From an uncultured Flavobacteriaceae bacterium (GTDB lineage Bacteria > Bacteroidota > Bacteroidia > Flavobacteriales > Flavobacteriaceae): a DNA stretch of 64,000 nt. Location of the stretch: contig CANMSN010000004.1 in NCBI GenBank assembly GCA_947500585.1, positions 62,001 to 126,000 of the forward strand, in the 5' to 3' direction. The notes under the pieces are model-generated. The model was not told where the DNA came from, did no database searches, and saw only the letters and a program-made list of their open reading frames with translations. Both the position numbers and the translations under genes were made by a program. Shown piece after piece: positions 41,067 to 49,612 of the stretch. The first letter of the stretch is position 1. Every line of letters begins with the position of its first letter.

Positions 41067-41924
41067 ATGCTTTCAATTTTGATACCAACATATGATTACG
41101 ACATTACCAAACTTGTAAAAGAGCTAGTTAAACAGTGTAATACATGTAAAATACATTTTGAGATTTTGGTTTATAATGATGGTTCAAAATCTGATATTAA
41201 CCTAAAAAATAAAACTATAAATTCTATTCAAAATTGCATATTTGTTGAATTACCAGAAAATATTGGCAGGAGTGCTATTAGAAATTTAATGGGCACAAAT
41301 GCCAATTACGATCATCTACTCTTTTTGGATGCGGATGTTTTACCTTACAATAAAAACTTTATTGAAAATTATCTTAAAAATTTAATTAGTCCAGTAGTCT
41401 TTGGTGGATTAACTTATACTGAAGATATACCTAGAAAACCTAATAAATTAAGATGGTTATACACAAAAAAAAGAGAAAGTATAAAAGGAATTCATGCATC
41501 AAACTTCTTGATTAAAAAAAGTATATTTTTATTATACCCCTTTGATATCAATTTAACAAAATATGGCTATGAAGATGTTTTATTTTTTAACCTTTTAACT
41601 GAAAAGAATATCGAAATAAAAAAAATTAATAATCCTGTAGTCCATTATGGTAATGATGATGCTGTCACTTTTTTGGTAAAAACAGAACAAGGAATAAAAA
41701 ATTTAATTTTTTTGACAAATCGAAATAGTATTAGAAAAGAAAGTTATAAAATAATAAAGGTATACGACTTTTTAAAAAAATTAAAAATAGATGAAGTCAT
41801 TTCCTTTATTTTTAGAATATCAAAACCATTACTCAAAAAAAATTTTAATTCTAACTACCCGTCTATTTTTTTATATGATTTTTATAGATTAGGCTATTTT
41901 TGTTCAATTAAAACAAAACAATGA
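41067..41924 (+). CDS. glycosyltransferase family 2
   Basis: A 285-residue GT-A enzyme. It opens MLSILIPTYDYDITKLVKEL and contains the nucleotide-sugar motif LLFLDADVLPYNKN, plus GRSAIRNLMG and YGYEDVLFFN in the acceptor half (an ED.. motif). A frame start at TTG 41061 overlaps ftsE; the ATG at 41067, two bases after its stop and preceded by AAGGA, is chosen. It overlaps the next gene by 4 bases (ATGA). Adds a sugar to a lipid-linked glycan; donor and acceptor unknown. Confidence 0.87.
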   Translation: MLSILIPTYDYDITKLVKELVKQCNTCKIHFEILVYNDGSKSDINLKNKTINSIQNCIFVELPENIGRSAIRNLMGTNANYDHLLFLDADVLPYNKNFIENYLKNLISPVVFGGLTYTEDIPRKPNKLRWLYTKKRESIKGIHASNFLIKKSIFLLYPFDINLTKYGYEDVLFFNLLTEKNIEIKKINNPVVHYGNDDAVTFLVKTEQGIKNLIFLTNRNSIRKESYKIIKVYDFLKKLKIDEVISFIFRISKPLLKKNFNSNYPSIFLYDFYRLGYFCSIKTKQ

Positions 41925-42859
41925 CTCCTTTTTTCTCTGTTATAATTCCGCTATTTAATAAGGAAGTTTTTATAGAAAATACCATAAAAAGTGTACTAAA
42001 TCAAACTTTTCAAGACTTTGAAATTATCATTGTTGATGATGGAAGTACTGATAATAGTTTTAAAATTGCATCCGCTTATAAAAGCGACAAAATAAAGTTA
42101 TTTAAACAACCTAACCAAGGAGTCTCTACAGCGAGAAATAATGGTGTTAATAATGCCAAAGCAAAGTATATTGCATTATTAGATGGTGATGATTATTGGT
42201 ACGAAAATCATTTATCTGAATTAAAAAAACAAATTGATTTGTTTCCTGAAGCTGGTTTGTTTTGTAATAGCTATGAGGTTTTTTATACTAGCACATTTAA
42301 AAGAAAAGCGCATTTCAACTTTGAATATCATGAAGATTGCTTGCTTGTTGAAGATTTCTTTAAAGCCAGTATTATTAATTGTTTAGCTTGGACTTCAGCT
42401 GTAGCATTTTCAAAAGAAAAATTTAACGCAATTGGAGGCTTTGACCCCTATTTAAAAACAACTCAAGATTTAGATTTATGGATTAGGATAGCCTTAAAGT
42501 ATAGAGTCTCCTTTAATCCTAAAATAACTATGTCTTACAAATTATATGTAAATGATAGTTTATCAAAAAATGAATTTAATACGATTCGTTATAATTTTAA
42601 CAATAAATTTTTAGCTGAAGAAAAAACTAATACATCCTTAAAATTGTATCTTGATAAAAATAGATACGCGCTTGCATTGAGGTGTAAAATGAATAACGAT
42701 TATGAAATTTATAATAAACTAAAAAAGGAAATTGACTATAAAAATTTAAACTTTAAACAAAAACTATTATTAAAACTTCCTAAAGGATTAGTTAGAACTA
42801 TTAAGTCTTTTCAAGTTTTTTTAATTGAGAAGAATATCTATTTAACGGCTCACAAATAA
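41921..42859 (+). CDS. glycosyltransferase family 2
   Basis: A 312-residue GT2 enzyme. N-terminal GT-A fold: FSVIIPLFNKEVFIENTIKS, QTFQDFEIIIVDDGSTDNS, the DxD motif in YIALLDGDDYW and FNAIGGFDPYLKTTQDLDLW with the catalytic ED-like DLDLW. It belongs to the same cluster as the upstream gene (4-base overlap). Probably acts on the surface polysaccharide made here. Confidence 0.9.
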   Translation: MTPFFSVIIPLFNKEVFIENTIKSVLNQTFQDFEIIIVDDGSTDNSFKIASAYKSDKIKLFKQPNQGVSTARNNGVNNAKAKYIALLDGDDYWYENHLSELKKQIDLFPEAGLFCNSYEVFYTSTFKRKAHFNFEYHEDCLLVEDFFKASIINCLAWTSAVAFSKEKFNAIGGFDPYLKTTQDLDLWIRIALKYRVSFNPKITMSYKLYVNDSLSKNEFNTIRYNFNNKFLAEEKTNTSLKLYLDKNRYALALRCKMNNDYEIYNKLKKEIDYKNLNFKQKLLLKLPKGLVRTIKSFQVFLIEKNIYLTAHK

Positions 42860-42871
42860 ACGATTATAAAA

Positions 42872-43678
42872 TTAAATGGTAAGTACTTTGTACATTTTAA
42901 TTGCACTAACTCCTACGAAATATTTATAAATAACCTCTTTTATTTTTATATGTTTTTTTCGTAAAAGAAAAAAAATAAATTTTAACAAAAAGAGATAACT
43001 GAATTTCCTGTTTTCCATACAATATATTGCAGCTTGTGCTTTAATAAAATCATCGTTTCCCGCATTACTGGTTGAACGATTTAAAGTATGTTTTACCGTA
43101 AACTCATTTTCAAAATTTATAATTAACCCCTTGTTTAAGGCTACTTTTAAAAATAAATATTCTTCACCAGAAGGAAAGTAACTACCAAGACCAAAGTTGG
43201 TATTAAATAATATATTATTATTTAATATATCAACCCTCTTAAATACCATTTCTACAGAAGAAGTTGGACGTATTTTTTTTTTAGTATTAAGAACTTTAGA
43301 CCTTTGGGGATATGTTTTATAGTTATTTCCGCAAAAGGTGTCTATCTTAAAATTAATTATTGACGCTTTCCGATTATTAATAAATGCTTGTTTTACAATG
43401 TCATCAAACCCTTTAACATACTGAATATCATCATCTGCAACTAAACAAATATCTCCAACAGCATTTTGTATTGCTAAATTTCTACTTTTAGTAAGTCCAA
43501 ATTCAAAACTATTTATAACCCGGATTTTTTCGTTGTTTGATCTAAGTAATTTATCTTGAGTAGTTTGATTTATTATTAAAATATTAAACTTGTCATAAAA
43601 ATCAATATTTACAAACATAGCTTCTAGAAACAAAAAGTCTGTTCTATTCATTGTACTTATTAAAATCTCTAAAGTCAT
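42872..43678 (-). CDS. glycosyltransferase family 2 (divergent)
   Basis: A 268-residue GT2 enzyme on the opposite strand of its neighbours: MTLEILISTMNRTDFLFLEA, FGLTKSRNLAIQNAVGDICL and the DxD site LVADDDIQYVKGFDD. The acceptor half has FGLGSYFPSGEEYLFLKVAL. It ends 12 bases after the stop of the convergent gene at 42859. Because it is alone on this strand between two plus-strand GT genes, it may have been inserted separately. Confidence 0.85.
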   Translation of the reverse strand: MTLEILISTMNRTDFLFLEAMFVNIDFYDKFNILIINQTTQDKLLRSNNEKIRVINSFEFGLTKSRNLAIQNAVGDICLVADDDIQYVKGFDDIVKQAFINNRKASIINFKIDTFCGNNYKTYPQRSKVLNTKKKIRPTSSVEMVFKRVDILNNNILFNTNFGLGSYFPSGEEYLFLKVALNKGLIINFENEFTVKHTLNRSTSNAGNDDFIKAQAAIYCMENRKFSYLFLLKFIFFLLRKKHIKIKEVIYKYFVGVSAIKMYKVLTI

Positions 43679-43784
43679 ATTAATAATTATATTTGTCTAA
43701 AATATTTTAAACAATATAGTTTAATATATTAAATAGTAAAACAAATCTTTTTAATTTTAAACTTCATTGCGTAAGGAAAAAAAT

Positions 43785-44762
43785 ATGATAGAATTATCGG
43801 TTGCACTTATTACTTACAATAGTGAAAATTACATTAAACAAACTTTAGATTCTTTAATAAAACAAAAATGCACATTTAAATATGAAATAGTAGTTGGAGA
43901 TGATTGCTCTACAGATAATACATTTAAAATTATACAATCATATAAAAATAATTACCCAGAGTTATTTAACATTGAAAAAAATGAGATTCAATTAGGAATT
44001 ATGGGTAACTTTAAGAAAACAATTGATAGATGTATTGGCACTTATGTATTCAATTTTGATGGAGACGATTACGTAAATAGTGATTATGCATTTCAAAAAA
44101 TAGTAGATGTTTTTAAAGGAAAACCTAATTTGGGTATGGTCGATTCTGGTTATGACAAGTATTTTGAATCGAAAAAAAAAATAAAAAAATATATAAACAA
44201 AAACACACTCAAATTAACGAACAGTGAGTATAAAAACCAAATTTTTTTAGGCCGAGTTATACCAATTGGTGTTTGTTTTAAAAAATCTTGTTTAACTAAA
44301 TATGTAGATTTTGACACTTACCTTAGAAAAAAAATAACTATTGAAGATTATCCGACTTTAGTTGATATAGTAGCTAATTGCGATGTAGAAAAAATTGATG
44401 AATCCTTGTTTACTTACAGAATTCATGATAAATCATATTCTTATAACAATGGATTTGAAAGATATTATTTTCTAAGAATACAAATGTTAAATTTATTTAA
44501 TCACTTTAAAGCTAAATACAATTTCAATAAAGATTTGTGTTTAAAATATGAGCAAAAACATTATAAGATGATATTGCATTTAGCTGGTTCACATCAAAAA
44601 AAAGATTTGGGAAAAGAAATGTTTACTAAAATCGAACAAAAAAACATATTTGATCTAATACATTACTTTGCTTCTCAATATAGTTTTATTAGATATTTAG
44701 CTAAAATTAGAAAATTCAAGAATGTAGCCTTACAAAAAATTCGAACATTTTTTAAAAAGTGA
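43785..44762 (+). CDS. glycosyltransferase family 2
   Basis: A 325-residue GT2 enzyme. The ATG at 43785 is chosen over an in-frame TTG at 43767, because AAGGA lies 9-13 bases before it. It opens MIELSVALITYNSENYIKQT, then YEIVVGDDCSTDNTFKI and the DxD motif VFNFDGDDYVN, with YPTLVDIVANCDVEKIDESL in the acceptor part. Convergent with the FdtA-like gene. Donor and acceptor unknown. Confidence 0.87.
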   Translation: MIELSVALITYNSENYIKQTLDSLIKQKCTFKYEIVVGDDCSTDNTFKIIQSYKNNYPELFNIEKNEIQLGIMGNFKKTIDRCIGTYVFNFDGDDYVNSDYAFQKIVDVFKGKPNLGMVDSGYDKYFESKKKIKKYINKNTLKLTNSEYKNQIFLGRVIPIGVCFKKSCLTKYVDFDTYLRKKITIEDYPTLVDIVANCDVEKIDESLFTYRIHDKSYSYNNGFERYYFLRIQMLNLFNHFKAKYNFNKDLCLKYEQKHYKMILHLAGSHQKKDLGKEMFTKIEQKNIFDLIHYFASQYSFIRYLAKIRKFKNVALQKIRTFFKK

Positions 44763-44765
44763 ACT

Positions 44766-45167
44766 TCACGACTTTTTTATAAATTCTTCAAAATCTCGAA
44801 CATAATCTTCTTCCTTATGAATATCTGACGCAATTACCAAACAAACTGCACCATTTGTAAAATTATTGAGCTCATGCCAAACCATATTTGGTATTAAAAG
44901 TCCTTCGCTTGGTTTATTAAGATTAATAATTTCTGTATTGCCTTCTATATCAATTAAAGTCACATCAAAACTACCATTTATGGCAACCAAAAATGTATAA
45001 TGCTCTATATGGGCGTGCTTACCTCTAAAACTATCCCTTGGCACATCATATAAATAAAATACTCGCTTCATTTCAAAAGGAAGAATACCATTTTCTATAA
45101 TTGACAAACCCCCTCTAAAATCTTTATGTTCTGGAATACTAATAATCTCGACTCTGTTTATCTCCAA
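44766..45167 (-). CDS. FdtA/WxcM-like dTDP-sugar isomerase (cupin)
   Basis: A 133-residue cupin. The family pattern is clear: FRGGLSIIENGILPFEMKRV, YDVPRDSFRGKHAHIEHYTF (metal/active-site histidines) and PNMVWHELNNFTNGAVCLVI. FdtA and QdtA convert dTDP-4-keto-6-deoxyglucose to the 3-keto isomer for dTDP-Fuc3NAc or Qui3NAc. The neighbouring DegT gene at 46676 would be the FdtB-like aminotransferase. It overlaps the flippase gene upstream by 10 bases. Confidence 0.88.
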   Translation of the reverse strand: MEINRVEIISIPEHKDFRGGLSIIENGILPFEMKRVFYLYDVPRDSFRGKHAHIEHYTFLVAINGSFDVTLIDIEGNTEIINLNKPSEGLLIPNMVWHELNNFTNGAVCLVIASDIHKEEDYVRDFEEFIKKS

Positions 45168-46648
45168 AATTTAATACTTTTGCTTTTAATATATTGATTA
45201 AACATTTCTTTTAAATTAATATGTTTTTGCAACTTTATAATAGTTATAGATATTGAAAATATAACAACCAATGACATTATAGTATACTTAATTATTTCAT
45301 TTTTTATGTAAAACAAATAGAGCATTATAATAAATTGAAAAATACATAAATAGAAAAGTTTATTGAAACTGGAGTTAAAATTAAATTTATATTTTTTTGT
45401 TACTATGTACTTAATAAAGAGTAAATCAAATATATGGTAAACTAAAAAACCAATTCCTAAACCAGTAAGTCCGTTAACATTATAACCTATAACTATCGAA
45501 ATAAGCATAACACTATAAGAAACTACTTCTGTTATAAAATACAATTTATCATTACCCTTTGCTATTAAAATAAACCCTATAGACCATGATACAGCTTTAA
45601 AAGCTGTTGCTAAAATCCCATAAGAAATCATACCCAAAATTGGCAGAAATTCATTAGAAAAAAGTAACGAAACAATATATCCTTTAAAAACCAAAAAAAT
45701 AATAATGCATGGTGTAATTAGTAAAAGTAAAACATTTGCCTGCTCATTAACTGTTTTACTAACCATGATATCATTATTTGAAACTTCTACTAATCTTGGA
45801 AAAAAGTCTTTACTTAGAGCACTAAAAAAAACAGCCACATACGAATTAATTAATATAAATCCCGCATTGTACAATCCAACTTGTACAATTCCTCCTGTAT
45901 TTGTTATAAATATTTGAATTATAAATCCCACAGCCATATTAACTATACTAGCTAGACTCAAATACATACCAGACCTTAAAATATCCCTACCATCTACAAT
46001 CGTTTTTTTTAAAGGTATTGAGTGTTTTTTTATTTTTAATTTATTTACGTAATGTCTAGATATTATAAAACTAATAAATGCCGTGATTAAAATAACCCAT
46101 GGAATTCCTTTCTCTCCAAAAAAATAATAGATACTTACTGTAGGTATTAAACTAAGTAAGCTTGAAAAAGTAATAGCTTTTGCCAATCTCTTTAATGCCT
46201 TTAAGCCTTGCAATACTGCCATATTACCAACTGACAGTTGGTTGAATAACACAGCTATGGAAATTGTTATAAAAAATAAAGTATAGGTTTTATTACTAAA
46301 GGCGATTTGACTTAACCAAGGTGAAAATATTAAAACTAAAAAAAAACCAATAACACCAGTAATAAAAGCGAGTTTATTGGATAGCTCAACTTTTTCAGAA
46401 ATATCATTATCTTTGTCAGCAAACGCAATTTCTTTTACAGCTGTTATGTCTAATCCACATCTAGTCAATACCTGAATAAAACTTAATGTTGAGCTAAGTA
46501 CACCAAGTATTCCAACTCCAGTTACACCAATAAACAAAGCTGCCATTTTAGTTTTCACAATAGAAACAAACATGTTTATAAACTGAACACCTCCAAACAG
46601 AGATGTTGCTTTCAAAATTTGCTTGTATGTTTTTTTGTTAGCTTCCAA
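45158..46648 (-). CDS. polysaccharide flippase (O-antigen translocase, MATE-like)
   Basis: A 496-residue membrane protein with about 12-14 helices. The start MEANKKTYKQILKATSLFGG and VGVLGVLSSTLS-like segment (ALFIGVTGVGILGVLSSTLS) match Wzx/WzxE O-antigen translocases. It moves lipid-linked oligosaccharide across the inner membrane. It overlaps the FdtA-like gene by 10 bases and follows the DegT gene by 27 bases. No polymerase (Wzy) is next to it. Confidence 0.88.
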   Translation of the reverse strand: MEANKKTYKQILKATSLFGGVQFINMFVSIVKTKMAALFIGVTGVGILGVLSSTLSFIQVLTRCGLDITAVKEIAFADKDNDISEKVELSNKLAFITGVIGFFLVLIFSPWLSQIAFSNKTYTLFFITISIAVLFNQLSVGNMAVLQGLKALKRLAKAITFSSLLSLIPTVSIYYFFGEKGIPWVILITAFISFIISRHYVNKLKIKKHSIPLKKTIVDGRDILRSGMYLSLASIVNMAVGFIIQIFITNTGGIVQVGLYNAGFILINSYVAVFFSALSKDFFPRLVEVSNNDIMVSKTVNEQANVLLLLITPCIIIFLVFKGYIVSLLFSNEFLPILGMISYGILATAFKAVSWSIGFILIAKGNDKLYFITEVVSYSVMLISIVIGYNVNGLTGLGIGFLVYHIFDLLFIKYIVTKKYKFNFNSSFNKLFYLCIFQFIIMLYLFYIKNEIIKYTIMSLVVIFSISITIIKLQKHINLKEMFNQYIKSKSIKFWR

Positions 46649-46675
46649 TTATTAAGCTTAAAGTTCAAATAAAGA

Positions 46676-47776
46676 TTAAAATCTCGATAAAAGATTTATA
46701 ATTTTTTCGGTTTCACTGTCTATTAAGGCTTGGTTTAATGGTATACTTAATATTTCATTATTCAGTTTGCTTGTTATCGGTAAATCTAATTTATTCAATT
46801 CCTGATAAGCAATTTGGTGATGAATTGATTTTGGATAATGAATTGCTGTTTCCACTCCTTTCTCTAAAAGATATGATTTAATCTTATCTCTATATATACT
46901 TTTAATTACAAACAAGTGAAATACATGTTCTTTATTATAATTGTATTTTGGAAGAATTATATGTTCATTATTTATAGACTTAATGAATTTTTCTGCTATT
47001 TGCCTTCTTTTGCTGTTAATGTTATCTAAATACTTTAGTTTTATTCTTAAAATAGCAGCTTGCAATTCATCTAATCTACAATTAAAGCCTTTAATTTCAA
47101 ACAATGAATTCGTTACTTTCCCATAATTTCTTAGCCTAAATATAACTTCAGCCAAATCTGCATTATTTGTTGTTACAGCACCTGCATCCCCTAAAGCTCC
47201 TAAATTTTTAGTTGGATAAAAACTAAAGCCCGCTGCATCTGAAACATTACCAGCTTTACGACCATCTGTAAAAGTAGCTCCATGGGCTTGTGCTGCATCT
47301 TCAATTAGTAATAAATTATATTTTTGGGCAATGGTTTCCAATTTTTTAACATCATACAATAAACCATATAAATGAACTCCTAAAATAGCTTTCGTTTTAT
47401 TTGTTATTACAGGCTCTATTTTTTCAGGATCGATATTAAAACTATTAATATCAGGATCCACTAGAACAGGTTTTAATTTAGAATTACTAATAGATAAAAC
47501 CGAAGCTAAATAGGTATTTGCAGGTACTATTACTTCATCTCCTTCTTTTAATTTACCTAAAATTTTATATCCTTCAAAGATCAATTTAAGTGCATCTAAC
47601 CCATTGCTTACTCCTATGCAAAACTTAGATCCACAATAGGAGGCAAACTCACTCTCAAATTTTAATATATTATCCCCCAACACATAATATCCAGAATCTA
47701 AAAAATCATCAAAAACTTCTTTAAAAGAAGATTCATATGGTTTATTAATTTGTTTTAAATCTAAAAATTTTATCAT
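46676..47776 (-). CDS. DegT/DnrJ/EryC1/StrS sugar aminotransferase (FdtB-like)
   Basis: A 366-residue PLP enzyme, starting at ATG 47776 (MIKFLDLKQINKPYESSF, the standard opening; a longer frame adds five residues). The PLP lysine is in FYPTKNLGALGDAGAVTT, and LLIEDAAQAHGATF and GVSNGLDALKLIF are family motifs. With the FdtA-like cupin it would make a dTDP-3-amino-3,6-dideoxyhexose (Fuc3N or Qui3N). An acetyltransferase (FdtC) is not seen nearby. Part of a minus-strand operon with the flippase. Confidence 0.9.
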   Translation of the reverse strand: MIKFLDLKQINKPYESSFKEVFDDFLDSGYYVLGDNILKFESEFASYCGSKFCIGVSNGLDALKLIFEGYKILGKLKEGDEVIVPANTYLASVLSISNSKLKPVLVDPDINSFNIDPEKIEPVITNKTKAILGVHLYGLLYDVKKLETIAQKYNLLLIEDAAQAHGATFTDGRKAGNVSDAAGFSFYPTKNLGALGDAGAVTTNNADLAEVIFRLRNYGKVTNSLFEIKGFNCRLDELQAAILRIKLKYLDNINSKRRQIAEKFIKSINNEHIILPKYNYNKEHVFHLFVIKSIYRDKIKSYLLEKGVETAIHYPKSIHHQIAYQELNKLDLPITSKLNNEILSIPLNQALIDSETEKIINLLSRF

Positions 47777-47883
47777 ATCATAACTTAACAAATTATATCT
47801 TTTTGGTGTTTAACAATGACTAAATATCATTCCCAGTAATTAATTACTTTGAGATAATACAACAAAAAAATAATACTCACTCG

Positions 47884-49185
47884 CTATTCCTTTTCCGTAT
47901 CCACCCCAAAAAGAGAGCTAGCAAATATGAGTAATATTATGGCATAATACATACTGTAACTTACAAAATGTGCAACAACTGCCCCTTTAACACCATCATA
48001 CATATCAATAAAATAAACACTCGTTATATATATGATAACTACCAGAAAAGCTTCTGTTAAAATATAATGCCAAAACATTTTTTTTGCTAAAAACTGATAA
48101 GCTATTACCATGGATAATACTTTAATAAAATCTCCTAATAATTGCCATAAAAACAAATCTTCAACCGGACTAAACTCTTCTGTAAATATTAATGCAACAA
48201 CGTATGGTCTTAATAAATATATTATTAATAAACCAAATGCTAAAATAGGCATCACCGCTTTATAAAAACTAAATACCTCTTTTTTAAATTCCTTTTTATC
48301 ATCAATTTCAGAAAAACGTGGTAAAATATATAAGGCCATTAAGGAACTAACAAACATCAAATAATATTTAGATATTCGCGTCATAGCTTCCCAAAAACCT
48401 GCATCCTTATAACCTACATTTTCAATAATATAAGATCTAATCGCAATAGCCACTAAAGGTAATATTACAGCAGTAAAAAGAGCCATTAATGAATAATTAC
48501 TCATCTTTTTAAAAAAGCTTAAGCTGACATTACTAACACTAATAAGCGGAACTAAACTACGCCTATTAATAATACCAACTAATGTTATTAAGAATATAAT
48601 AGCTTCTGCAATAACAACTGATATTAAAGCGCCATCTATTTTTTCTTGATAAATTAAAAGTAGAGCAATAGAAACCCCTAGTATTTGACCAATTATATTT
48701 ATTATAATGAGAATTTTATACTTAGAAAACCCGTTCATTATGGAAAATGAAAACATATTTAAAGCATAAAAAGGAAGAACCATAGCGAATACCCTAATTA
48801 TATTAGCATAATCACTATACGTTGGAAAAATAATATCATTAATTAAATCTGCATTGAAGTAACAAAAAAAGGATACCATAATAGTTGATACAAAACCTAC
48901 ATAAAACACCGTAGACAATGTTTTGCTCAACTCTAAAGTATGGTCTTTAAATTCTGAAACATATTTTACAACCCCTCTGTAAAAACCTAGTGTTGCAATG
49001 GTTTGAAAAGAGCTTACAAAATTACGTAAATTACCTACAAGTGCTAAACCTACTGGACCAATAAACACAGCAATAGCTTTAGAAACCAATATGCCAGCTA
49101 CAACTCTAGTAAGAACTGAAGCAGATTGTAATGATGTAACTTTAACTAAAACGTAGTTATTTATATAATCTATTAATCTTTTCAA
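47884..49185 (-). CDS. second polysaccharide flippase
   Basis: A 433-residue membrane protein with a TTG start and about 12 helices (VLTRVVAGILVSKAIAVFIG, LALVGNLRNFVSSFQTIATL, YSLMALFTAVILPLVAIAIR). It belongs to the Wzx/O-antigen translocase group but is only distantly similar to the flippase at 45158. Two flippases in one cluster suggest two exported glycans or a specialised second step. No partner is directly fused. Confidence 0.85.
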   Translation of the reverse strand: MKRLIDYINNYVLVKVTSLQSASVLTRVVAGILVSKAIAVFIGPVGLALVGNLRNFVSSFQTIATLGFYRGVVKYVSEFKDHTLELSKTLSTVFYVGFVSTIMVSFFCYFNADLINDIIFPTYSDYANIIRVFAMVLPFYALNMFSFSIMNGFSKYKILIIINIIGQILGVSIALLLIYQEKIDGALISVVIAEAIIFLITLVGIINRRSLVPLISVSNVSLSFFKKMSNYSLMALFTAVILPLVAIAIRSYIIENVGYKDAGFWEAMTRISKYYLMFVSSLMALYILPRFSEIDDKKEFKKEVFSFYKAVMPILAFGLLIIYLLRPYVVALIFTEEFSPVEDLFLWQLLGDFIKVLSMVIAYQFLAKKMFWHYILTEAFLVVIIYITSVYFIDMYDGVKGAVVAHFVSYSMYYAIILLIFASSLFGVDTEKE

Positions 49186-49380
49186 TTAATATGAGTTTTC
49201 AATTCTTGCAAACTTGGGAATTTATATTAGCAATTAAATTTTTATAATAAACGTTAAATTAAACTCTTTAGTCTATTTAATTTTTTTTGAGAAGTCAAAT
49301 ATACAAAATGATTCAACGATTACAATTTACCGCTAATGATACTGAAGAATTAAAAATTCAAAATTAAGATAAATACTTAA

Positions 49381-49611
49381 CTATACTTTCTTTATTATGT
49401 AGTACAAATTAATTAAGAGTATAGCTATATTGGTTATAATTATTGGCTTTGATATTGGATCTAACAATACCCCATAAACCACAAATAGTAAACATCCAAA
49501 GGAGTTTACTATTCGTAATCTTGTAACAGATTTCATTAAAAATGATACTAAAACCGTAGCCATAGCAGCATATCCTACCCATTCTGTAAATGGAACTCCT
49601 AAGAATTCCAT
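49381..49611 (-). CDS. YgjV-like small membrane protein (SWEET-like fold)
   Basis: A 76-residue protein with three membrane helices: EWVGYAAMATVLVSFLM, IVNSFGCLLFVVYGVLL and IIITNIAILLINLYYII. The SF..KS..RLRI.NS.GC..F..YG pattern matches the YgjV/PQ-loop-like inner-membrane proteins often mislabelled uroporphyrinogen decarboxylase. It ends one base from the typA gene (49613) and is probably co-transcribed with it. Function unknown. Confidence 0.75.
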   Translation of the reverse strand: MEFLGVPFTEWVGYAAMATVLVSFLMKSVTRLRIVNSFGCLLFVVYGVLLDPISKPIIITNIAILLINLYYIIKKV

Positions 49612-49612
49612 G

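Noticed and set aside
49308-49367. Short plus-strand ORF of 19 codons in the gap between the second flippase and the YgjV-like gene
   Set aside because: Very short, AT-rich, no start context or homologous feature.
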